A model generated the notes under the pieces. That model worked only from the letters and a program-made list of their open reading frames with translations. It was not told where the DNA came from and searched no databases. Both the position numbers and the translations under genes were made by a program. Positions 25,467 through 31,146 of a stretch of DNA of 31,146 nt are shown piece after piece. How positions within the stretch are numbered: position 1 is the stretch's first letter; each line of letters opens with the position of its first letter. The stretch is from an uncultured Eggerthellaceae bacterium (GTDB lineage Bacteria > Actinomycetota > Coriobacteriia > Coriobacteriales > Eggerthellaceae), in contig CAJUSL010000014.1 in NCBI GenBank assembly GCA_910589135.1, positions 1-31,146 of the forward strand. The letters run 5' to 3'.

Positions 25467-27088
25467 TAGGGAAAGACGTCAAGACGGACGCAACCGGCAG
25501 CCCCGGAAGCGCAGGAGCCCCCAGCGGCGCCAAGGGCGGCCCTGGGGTCACTTTCCGCCAGGAGCCGAGCGGGTCCACCGGTGCGACGAGCCGCCTTGGA
25601 CGCAGCTCCGACAACGCGAAGAATGCCGTGGCTCATGGCCTCGGCATTCTTTTTTGGCTGGCGGTATGGTTCGCAGCCGCGGCGCTCGTCGGCAACGACC
25701 TGCTGCTCGCCGGCCCCGCGGATGCGGGCGCCGCGTTGGTGACCGATCTTGCAGACCCCGTCTTCTGGCAGGCCGTCGCGAACACGAGCGCACGCATCCT
25801 GGGCGCCGGGACGCTGTCCTCGCTGGCCGGGGTGGCGCTGGGGGCGCTCGCCTACCGCTTCCGCTGGGTGGCCGAGGGGCTGTCCGCCCCGCTGCAGGTA
25901 ATGAAAAGCGCGCCGGTCGCCTGCGTGATCGTCGTCGTGCTGGTGGCGTGGGGCGCCGGCGGCGCGCTGGTGACGATCGTCGCGTTCGTCGCGTTCCCTC
26001 CCTTCTACGTCGGCATGATGCAGGCCCTCGAGTCGCGGCCGCGTCAGGCCGAAGCGGTACTGCGCCTGGCCGGCGTTTCCAAGGCGCGGGTGTTTGCAGC
26101 GTGCATCTGGCCCTCAGCGCTGCCCTTCTTCACGGCGGCCAGCAAGACGGCCGTCGCGCTGTCGTGGCGCGCCGGCATCACCGCCGAGCTGCTGTGCCTG
26201 CCCATGGGTTCCATCGGGGCGGCCGTGTACGCGTCGAAGCTGACGCTGGACAGCGCCGGACTGCTCGCGCTGACCGTGGTGGTGATGGTGCTCAGCTGGG
26301 TCTGCGAGAAGGCCGTCGTCACACTGCTGGACTTGAGCGGGCGCGCAGGCGTGCGGGCAGCGTGCAAGCGCAACACGCAGACGGCGGCGGGCAATGGGGG
26401 GCGCGCCGAAACGGTGCTTTCCGACGGCAGCCATGCAGAGGCCGCAGACGGTGGCACTGTGCCCACGAAGGACGTCACGTCCGCGGCAATCGTGCTTGAA
26501 GACGTCGGCAAGGCGTATGGCCACCACGTTGCCCTCGAGAGGCTGACGCTTCGCGTGGAGCCGGGCCAGCGCGTCTGCCTCATGGCCCCCACGGGAAGCG
26601 GCAAGAGCACGGCGATTCGCCTCATGCTTGGCATGGAGCAGCCGGATGCCGGAAACGCGCGGGCAGCCGAGCCGGGAAGCGCTTGCACACAAGGCGCCCG
26701 CATACCCGAACGTTTCGGCGCCATGCTGCAGACCCCCTCGCTCGTGGAAGGCCTCACGGCGCTCGAGAACGTCATGCTGGCGGCACGCGACGACGTTTCG
26801 CAGGAGCAGGCGCGGGCGGCGCTCGCCGGACTTCTTCCCGAAGGCGGGTGCGACAAGGCTCCCTCCGAGCTGTCTGGCGGCATGAAGCGCCTGGCGGAGC
26901 TCGTGCGCGCGCTGCTGTCGGGCGGCCAGGCGATCGTGCTTGACGAGCCGTTCGCGGGCCTCGACGAGGAAAGCCACCGCAAGGCGTGCGCGTTCATCCT
27001 GGACAACCTGCACGGTCGCCCGCTGGTGGTGGCGACGCACGACCCCGTCGACGCCGAACTGCTGGACGCCCGCATCGCACGCCTGTAG
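25463..27088 (+). CDS. Fused ABC permease and ATPase (NitT/TauT type)
   Basis: A 541-residue fusion. After a Gly/Ser/Thr-rich stretch, residues about 60-290 are a binding-protein-dependent permease with five or six helices and the coupling region RQAEAVLRLAGVSKARVF (the EAA-like loop). A linker (295-345) leads to an ATPase domain: Walker A APTGSGKST (first Gly replaced by Ala), Q-loop near MLQTPSLVEG, signature LSGGMKR, Walker B AIVLDEPFAGLD and H-loop VATHD. In this importer class permease and ATPase are normally separate genes, so a single protein with both is unusual; two copies would make a complete transporter. GTG 25463 overlaps the previous stop (GTGA), with GAGGAG 11 bases upstream. 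No other start lies before the first helix. Confidence 0.88.
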   Translation: MIGKDVKTDATGSPGSAGAPSGAKGGPGVTFRQEPSGSTGATSRLGRSSDNAKNAVAHGLGILFWLAVWFAAAALVGNDLLLAGPADAGAALVTDLADPVFWQAVANTSARILGAGTLSSLAGVALGALAYRFRWVAEGLSAPLQVMKSAPVACVIVVVLVAWGAGGALVTIVAFVAFPPFYVGMMQALESRPRQAEAVLRLAGVSKARVFAACIWPSALPFFTAASKTAVALSWRAGITAELLCLPMGSIGAAVYASKLTLDSAGLLALTVVVMVLSWVCEKAVVTLLDLSGRAGVRAACKRNTQTAAGNGGRAETVLSDGSHAEAADGGTVPTKDVTSAAIVLEDVGKAYGHHVALERLTLRVEPGQRVCLMAPTGSGKSTAIRLMLGMEQPDAGNARAAEPGSACTQGARIPERFGAMLQTPSLVEGLTALENVMLAARDDVSQEQARAALAGLLPEGGCDKAPSELSGGMKRLAELVRALLSGGQAIVLDEPFAGLDEESHRKACAFILDNLHGRPLVVATHDPVDAELLDARIARL

Positions 27089-27392
27089 CGCCGGGCTGCA
27101 CGGACGCGCGCAACGCCGGCCGGAGCGGGCCGCAGATCCAGCAAGACGCTTGAGCGGATTCCTTGCACAGCAGATTTCCTTACACGCCCTCTTCCGGAAG
27201 CTGCCCCCGCCCGCATCCCCTTCCGTCTCTCCATCAGACGCATTCACCGCCCGTCGTGGACAAGCTCCTCGGCAAGATGGGCGACGTCGGCGCGGAGTTC
27301 GGCTGTCCGCTGACATGGGTATACTATCCGCAGGACCAGGACCTGAAAGCCTAAGGCGGGGTTTCAGGGATATCACCGAAAGCGAGCACGCG
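27089..27392. other. Intergenic region before the Imm42-like gene
   Basis: These 304 bases show no complete gene. An open stretch at about 27241-27354 on the plus strand reads DKLLGKMGDVGAEFG and TWVYYPQDQDLKA and then stops. It has no ribosome-binding site and looks like the end of a lost or truncated gene. I do not see a promoter for the downstream gene. Confidence 0.4.
27247..27354 (+). pseudogene. Possible C-terminal remnant of a lost gene
   Basis: A short in-frame tail of about 35 codons (DKLLGKMGDVGAEFGC, then PLTWVYYPQDQDL) ends in TAA 38 bases before the Imm42-like gene. Its composition is protein-like, but upstream the frame turns into low-quality sequence. It could be the end of a deleted toxin or another gene; I do not recognise the family. 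Confidence 0.3.
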
Positions 27393-27914
27393 ATGATAGT
27401 AGGCGACCCCAACGCATTCGCCATCCTGTGCGAGACCGTCGACGACTGGAACGCCGACGACACGTTCTGCAACGGGCTCTTGACCCTTTTCGTGAACGGC
27501 GACGTCTACCCGCAGGAGGTCGTGTCGGCCACCTTGCGACACGAGGTTCCGTGCCTAGCGCAGAGCCTGGGAAGCATCGCCGTCGACGAGCGCCTTTACG
27601 CCATGGCGCCGCAAGACGCCTTTGCGGAGATCTATGAGGCCACTTTTCCCGAAAACTTCGACGTCGACAACGACTACCGCTTCGAGGTGAGCCCGCCGTC
27701 CCTGTCCGACAACGGCTGCCACGTTTTCGCGGTAAGCGACGGGGTCAGCGCCAGGGTCTTGGCGGCCAGGCTGGGTTACGCGGCAGAATGCGGCGCCCGG
27801 GCGACGCAAGGCATCGTCGTGAGCGAGGCATTCGTGCCGCTCGGCGATATGGAGCGGATCGCTGCGCAGGCGAAGGCCTTCCTTCCTGAACGCGCTGGCG
27901 AGACCGACAGCTAA
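27393..27914 (+). CDS. Imm42-like immunity protein
   Basis: A 173-residue, acidic cytoplasmic protein. It opens with MIVGDPNAFAILCETVDDWN, continues GLLTLFVNGDVYPQEVVSATL, and resembles the Imm42 family of immunity proteins that protect against polymorphic toxins (GDPN/FAI start, a Trp near 20, the NGDVYP strand). The rest (RLYAMAPQDAFAEIYEATF, CHVFAVSDG) is less telling. There is no intact toxin next to it; a short remnant lies 38 bases upstream. An orphan immunity gene could protect against neighbours' toxins or be left from a lost pair. The ribosome-binding site is weak (GAAAGCGAG). Assignment is from memory of the family start and length, so moderate. Confidence 0.6.
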   Translation: MIVGDPNAFAILCETVDDWNADDTFCNGLLTLFVNGDVYPQEVVSATLRHEVPCLAQSLGSIAVDERLYAMAPQDAFAEIYEATFPENFDVDNDYRFEVSPPSLSDNGCHVFAVSDGVSARVLAARLGYAAECGARATQGIVVSEAFVPLGDMERIAAQAKAFLPERAGETDS

Positions 27915-28058
27915 GCACCTGCGATTCTTCAAAGCCAGCTAATCCGCGCTGCCTCGGCAGCATATTCGCCCCTTGCCGCTGCGTGCGCCGTCGCTTTTGC
28001 AGGTCGAAGGCAGCACATAAGCACGATTCGAGATGCAAAAGACCAAAATCAGACGTCT

Positions 28059-28256
28059 GATGGACAAAAGCCGGTTCCAGTGAGCGGTTTTGCGGACGCG
28101 CAGGGCGGCGGCAGAACGCCGGCTGCCAACCGCCTCGCGGACGGCGTCGTGAATCCCCAGGTGGAGGGCTTGCTTTCGCCCGTAAATAGAGGCTGGGGCC
28201 GCTCGCGATTCGCGATGAAGCACCGAGACCGATCACTGGGACGGGTTTTGTCCATC
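28059..28256. repeat. About 198-bp element with 31-bp imperfect terminal inverted repeats
   Basis: The left arm begins GATGGACAAAA and continues CCG, CCAGTGA and CGGT (28059-28090). The right arm (28226-28256) is its reverse complement, with one single-base gap and a few mismatches. About 135 bases lie between. It may be a MITE or a folded RNA; no target duplication is obvious. Confidence 0.55.
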
Positions 28257-28467
28257 GTCGCCCACATTTCGGGACATGGATGCGCCAAGCTCGCAGAAAC
28301 CGTCCCGCAAGCCGACAAAACCGACCAAACCAAGGCACAGGGCTAGAGGATGGGCGCGGGGCCACCAGGCTCTGGCAGGATCGAACGCGGCCAAACGACA
28401 AGCAGAGCCAAAACGCTTGCGCCTGGCTCGCGAGCGCATAAGGCGGCAGGCCGCGCTCCCGATATGC

Positions 28468-28473
28468 TAAGAT
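28468..28473 (+). promoter_or_regulatory. Candidate -10 (TAAGAT) for the acyltransferase
   Basis: TAAGAT ends seven bases before the ATG at 28481, the leaderless spacing. It overlaps TATGCT at 28463-28468. No good -35 is seen. Confidence 0.45.
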
Positions 28474-28480
28474 GCTACAA

Positions 28481-28706
28481 ATGAAGACCCCCCCCCTCGA
28501 ACCATTGCTCCAATCGTAAGCCGACGCCTCGGCGCGCCTCCGCACGCACATCTTCGCGCCGCGTAGCCGCCCTCCAGACCGACTGGCGCGCAGGCACCGT
28601 TCGCCCCGCAAGACCCGCGACCAGCAGCCGTGCAAGACCTGCATCCGCCAACCCGACTAGACCCTCGGTCGGTGAGCCTGCAAGGCCCTCGGCCGATGCC
28701 TTTGCA
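28481..28706 (+). other. Poly-C tract and out-of-frame N-terminal extension of the acyltransferase
   Basis: An ATG at 28481 is followed by AAGA and nine C (28488-28496). As written, this frame stops after 12 codons. If the tract had eight or eleven C, the ATG would read without a stop into the acyltransferase. The resulting N-terminal part is rich in Arg/Pro/Ala/Ser and has a 72-base (24-codon) imperfect direct repeat that continues past 28706, as with CCTGCATCCGCCAA at 28638-28651 and 28710-28723. No other ATG, GTG or TTG occurs in that frame before 28707. Confidence 0.6.
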
Positions 28707-28755
28707 ATGCCTGCATCCGCCAATCGCGCAAGGCCCTCGGTCGCTAACCGCAAAA
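28632..28755 (+). repeat. 72-bp imperfect direct repeat in the acyltransferase N-terminal region
   Basis: CCTGCATCCGCCAA recurs after 72 bases (28638 and 28710), and CCCTCGGTCG after the same distance (28662 and 28734), with a further CCCTCGGCCG between. The period is a multiple of three, and the repeat lies in the acyltransferase reading frame. Confidence 0.6.
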
Positions 28756-30743
28756 GCCGCCCGACGCGCGCGGCATCGCCGCCTTCAACCCCGGCAAGCC
28801 CGCGTTATGCGCCCGCCCTCGACGGGCTGCGCGCCCTGGCCGTCGTCGCCGTCATCGTGTACCACCTGGGCTATGGCTGGGCTCCGGGAGGCCTGCTGGG
28901 CGTGACCGTCTTCTTCGTTCTGTCGGGCTACCTGATAACGAGCCTGCTGGTAGCGGAGCGCATCCAGACCGGACGCATCCAACTCGGGGCGTTCTGGATG
29001 CGGCGCGCGCGGCGCCTGCTGCCCGCGGTGGTCACGGTCATCGTCTGCACCGCGCTGCTCTGCATGCTCTTCGACCAGGTGCTCCTCACCAAGATGCGCC
29101 CCGACGTCATCCCCTCGCTGCTGTTCGTGAACAACTGGTGGCAGGTTTTCCACGAGGTGTCCTACTTCGATGCGCTGGGGGCGCCGTCGCCCCTGCAGCA
29201 CTTCTGGTCGCTCGGCATCGAGGAGCAGTTCTACCTGGTGTGGCCCCTGCTGGTGGCAGGCCTTCTGGCCCTGGGGGCAAGCCATGCGCATCTGCGCCGG
29301 GCAGCCCTTGCGCTCGCCGCCGCCTCGGTGGTCGCGATGGCGCTGCTGTACGAGCCGGGAGGCGACCCGAGCCGCGTTTACTACGGCACCGACACGCGGG
29401 CGTTCTCGCTCCTCATCGGGGCGGCCCTTGGCCTGGCATGGCCCTTCGGCCCCTTGGGGGAGGCGGCCTTCGGCATAACGCGACGAGCGGGACGGACGGG
29501 CCGCGCAGGCATGGCTAGCCAGGCAAACAGCACGCTGCCTGCGCCCCTCAAGGTGGCCCTCGACGTGGCGAGCATTGCGGCGCTCGGCGGCCTCGTGGCC
29601 ATGATGTGCCTCGTCGACGGATTCGCCGAGATGCTCTACCCGGGCGGCCTGCTGCTGGCCAGCGTGCTCACCGCCATCGTCATCGCGGGGCTGGTGCACC
29701 CGGGCAGCCTGCTCGGGCGCATCTTCGCCGCAAGGCCGCTCGTGTGGGTGGGGAAGCGCTCGTATGGCATGTACCTTTGGCACTTCCCGCTGATACTGCT
29801 CATCTGCCCGACCGACGGCACAACACCGGAATGGTGGGTTGCCGTGGGCGCCGTGGGGGCCGTGGTGGCGGCCTCGGCGCTCTCGTACCGCTTCATCGAG
29901 GACCCCATCCGCAAGGGCGCCATCGGGAAGGCCGCGCGCGCCCTGCGCACAGGCGAGCTTTCCGCAAGCCGCGCCATCCGGCGGGTCGCCCCCGCCTTCG
30001 TCGGCGGCGCGGCCGCCTGCACCGTTGCCGTCGTCGGCCTCACCCTCATGGAAGACGTGAGCGCCGTGGAAGACATCGAGCTCTACCAGGACGAGACGCC
30101 TGCGGTGGTGGGCATGCTCGACGTCGGCAGCGACCGCGAGATGAGCGAGGCCGACAAGGCGGCCCAGGAGGCAGCCGAGGCAGAAGGGCTCGACGTGCTG
30201 GTCATCGGCGACTCGGTGTGCAAGAAGGCCATCTACAGCTTCCCGGGCACGTTTCCCTATGGCGCGCTTGACGCCGCCCTCAACCGGCGGATGAGCCAAG
30301 GGGCCGAGATATACCGCTCCTATGCCGAGCAGGGCATCGAAAGCGACGTCGTGGTGTTCGCGCTGGGGAACAACGCCGCCGTGACCAGCGACCAGATCGA
30401 CGAGGTGATGGAGGCGGTCGGGGCGGACAAGCAGGTGTTCTTCGTCAACACGCGCAACGCAACGGGGTGGATGGGAAGCACCAATGCCGCGCTGGCGGAT
30501 GCCGCGGTGCGCTATGGGAATGCGCACGTCATCGACTGGATGTCTGCCAGCAGCGGGCACGGAGAGTACTTCGAGGCCGACGGCATGCACCTCAAGCCGG
30601 TAGGCGCCGAGGCCTACACGAAGCTCATCCACGACTCCATAGCCGACTACCTCCCCGACCGCTCGAAGGAGGTAGAAGGCGCGAGCCCCGAGGCCCAGGA
30701 GGTCAACGACAAGGACGGGGCGCTCTACCTGCCCTCCGTGTGA
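28707..30743 (+). CDS. OatA-like acyltransferase with SGNH domain
   Basis: A 678-residue protein from ATG 28707. Residues about 34-400 form the membrane acyltransferase-3 domain with about ten helices: YAPALDGLRALAVVAVIVYHLGY (the motif with the key His), FFVLSGYLIT, RRARRLLP, and FWSLGIEEQFYLVWPLL. After a linker an extracytoplasmic SGNH-type domain begins near 495, with GDSVC (Ser503), GNNAAV and DGMHL (Asp625/His628). This is the layout of OatA, which O-acetylates peptidoglycan and gives lysozyme resistance; other surface polymers are possible targets. ATG 28707 has no ribosome-binding site and lies inside a repeat. A better start (28481) is separated from it by a nine-C tract and one frame shift. 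If so, the gene is switched on and off by changes in tract length. Confidence 0.85.
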   Translation: MPASANRARPSVANRKSRPTRAASPPSTPASPRYAPALDGLRALAVVAVIVYHLGYGWAPGGLLGVTVFFVLSGYLITSLLVAERIQTGRIQLGAFWMRRARRLLPAVVTVIVCTALLCMLFDQVLLTKMRPDVIPSLLFVNNWWQVFHEVSYFDALGAPSPLQHFWSLGIEEQFYLVWPLLVAGLLALGASHAHLRRAALALAAASVVAMALLYEPGGDPSRVYYGTDTRAFSLLIGAALGLAWPFGPLGEAAFGITRRAGRTGRAGMASQANSTLPAPLKVALDVASIAALGGLVAMMCLVDGFAEMLYPGGLLLASVLTAIVIAGLVHPGSLLGRIFAARPLVWVGKRSYGMYLWHFPLILLICPTDGTTPEWWVAVGAVGAVVAASALSYRFIEDPIRKGAIGKAARALRTGELSASRAIRRVAPAFVGGAAACTVAVVGLTLMEDVSAVEDIELYQDETPAVVGMLDVGSDREMSEADKAAQEAAEAEGLDVLVIGDSVCKKAIYSFPGTFPYGALDAALNRRMSQGAEIYRSYAEQGIESDVVVFALGNNAAVTSDQIDEVMEAVGADKQVFFVNTRNATGWMGSTNAALADAAVRYGNAHVIDWMSASSGHGEYFEADGMHLKPVGAEAYTKLIHDSIADYLPDRSKEVEGASPEAQEVNDKDGALYLPSV

Positions 30744-30840
30744 GGCAGATGACGGGGGGCGGCTACGGATGGCGGCAGGCGACGGGGCGGCGTCATCGAC
30801 CGCCTGCAGCTTGTGCTTGAGCGGCAGCAGACGCGCATGG

Positions 30841-30864
30841 GGCGCCCCGAAGGGCGCCTCTCTT
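30841..30864. terminator. Bidirectional terminator between acyltransferase and LysM gene
   Basis: GGCGCCC (30841-30847), loop CGAA, GGGCGCC (30852-30858), then TCTCTT on the plus strand. On the minus strand the loop reads TTCG, a stable tetraloop. It serves the two convergent genes; the T-run is imperfect. Confidence 0.6.
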
Positions 30865-30884
30865 GTCTCGACGCCGCACACGAC

Positions 30885-31146
30885 CTACCCCAAGGAACAG
30901 CACGCTGGCAAGGCCACGAGCCGCCGCGCGGTGCAGATGGTGTAGGGCGCCGCGATGCCGTTCCGCTCGGCGATGTCCCGCCACCTGGTTCCGAGCTTCC
31001 GCCCGATTCCCGAGAGCGTGTCGCCCTTGACGACCGTGTAGGTGCGGCTGCCGTTGGCGGCGGCCATGACCTTCCCGTAGCGGTGGTCGAGCGCCGCCTT
31101 GAGCATGGAGCCGTTGCCCCACCTGCCGGCCCAGGCCTCGTCCGCT
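30885..31146 (-). CDS. Cell-wall-binding protein, C-terminal part (CW_7-like and LysM)
   Basis: The last 86 codons of a gene that enters from the right edge. The first visible part (AWAGRWGNGSMLKAALDHRYGKVMA) resembles the CW_7 (Cpl-7) repeat, normally found in endolysins and cell-wall hydrolases. A LysM domain follows: TYTVVKGDTLSGIGRKLGTRWRDIAERNGI, which binds N-acetylglucosamine polymers. The domain's usual last strand is replaced by CTARRLVALPACCSLG, so the C-terminus may have drifted. The catalytic domain lies beyond the window; lysozyme-like or amidase are the likely choices. It converges on the OatA-like acyltransferase, whose modification would alter this protein's target. Confidence 0.75.
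   Translation of the reverse strand, partial: ADEAWAGRWGNGSMLKAALDHRYGKVMAAANGSRTYTVVKGDTLSGIGRKLGTRWRDIAERNGIAAPYTICTARRLVALPACCSLG

Larger units (their letters stand above)
27915..28480. other. Intergenic region with a long inverted repeat
   Basis: 566 bases with no gene that I can support. A palindrome CAGACGTCTG (28050-28059) and a long imperfect inverted repeat (28059-28256) lie in the middle. At the right end overlapping hexamers TATGCT (28463-28468) and TAAGAT (28468-28473) look like -10 elements for the acyltransferase. Open frames in the repeat on the minus strand look spurious. Confidence 0.5.

Noticed and set aside
28049..28333. Open frame on the minus strand in the noncoding gap
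   Set aside because: It is generated by the inverted-repeat element, has no ribosome-binding site and shows no domain.
30793..31122. Overlapping minus-strand frame at the right edge
   Set aside because: The LysM frame is clearly the coding one; this is a shifted Arg/His/Gly-rich translation.

Overview
The window is about 31 kb of high-GC DNA, tightly packed with genes. It most likely comes from the chromosome of an anaerobic Actinomycetota of the class Coriobacteriia, and a gut Eggerthellaceae (Eggerthella/Gordonibacter/Adlercreutzia-like) fits best. The reasons are the gene set: a DMSO-reductase-family molybdoenzyme with DmsB/DmsC-type partners, an [FeFe] hydrogenase, oleate hydratase, AmmeMemoRadiSam proteins and an OatA-like acyltransferase, together with frequent GTG starts and ATGA overlaps. 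This is inference from gene content; there is no rRNA or other marker. I see no tRNA, rRNA, CRISPR array or intact insertion sequence.

Left part (1-8,100). The start of an alanine/glycine:cation symporter runs off the left edge. Next is a two-gene minus-strand operon: a Cache-type hybrid histidine kinase coupled by an ATGA overlap to a lipoprotein solute-binding protein with no permease beside it. Then come a thioredoxin-like protein with an unusual CDLC motif, an EamA transporter behind a LysR regulator, a divergent PQ-loop protein reached across an AT-rich palindromic control region, and a MarR-like protein with a His/Cys-rich tail and a structured leader.

Middle (8,100-18,700). A MEMO1-AMMECR1 fusion overlaps its radical SAM partner, followed by a TetR regulator. 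A 128-bp inverted-repeat element separates this from a three-gene molybdoenzyme operon (catalytic subunit without a Tat signal, four-cluster ferredoxin, DmsC-like anchor). A strong hairpin lies between the last two genes. A convergent terminator separates these from a minus-strand operon of a voltage-gated-type K+ channel, CcdA and a TlpA-like thioredoxin. A divergent HdeD-like membrane protein follows.

Right part (18,700-31,146). Oleate hydratase is followed by an overlapping operon: a NuoF-tail/GltD-like flavoprotein, a multi-cluster [FeFe] hydrogenase, a NitT/TauT-type lipoprotein, and a permease-ATPase fused in one polypeptide. Coupling of the hydrogenase to this importer is the most unusual gene arrangement here. 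After it come an Imm42-like immunity gene with no intact toxin, a noncoding stretch holding a roughly 198-bp inverted-repeat element, and an OatA-like acyltransferase. The natural start of that acyltransferase (ATG at 28,481) is followed by a run of nine cytosines that puts it out of frame; eight or eleven would restore the frame. This suggests a phase-variable cell-wall acetyltransferase. It converges on a partial cell-wall-binding gene (CW_7-like plus LysM) at the right edge.

Several genes have TANNNT hexamers 6-7 bases before a start codon, which suggests that leaderless transcripts are used here.
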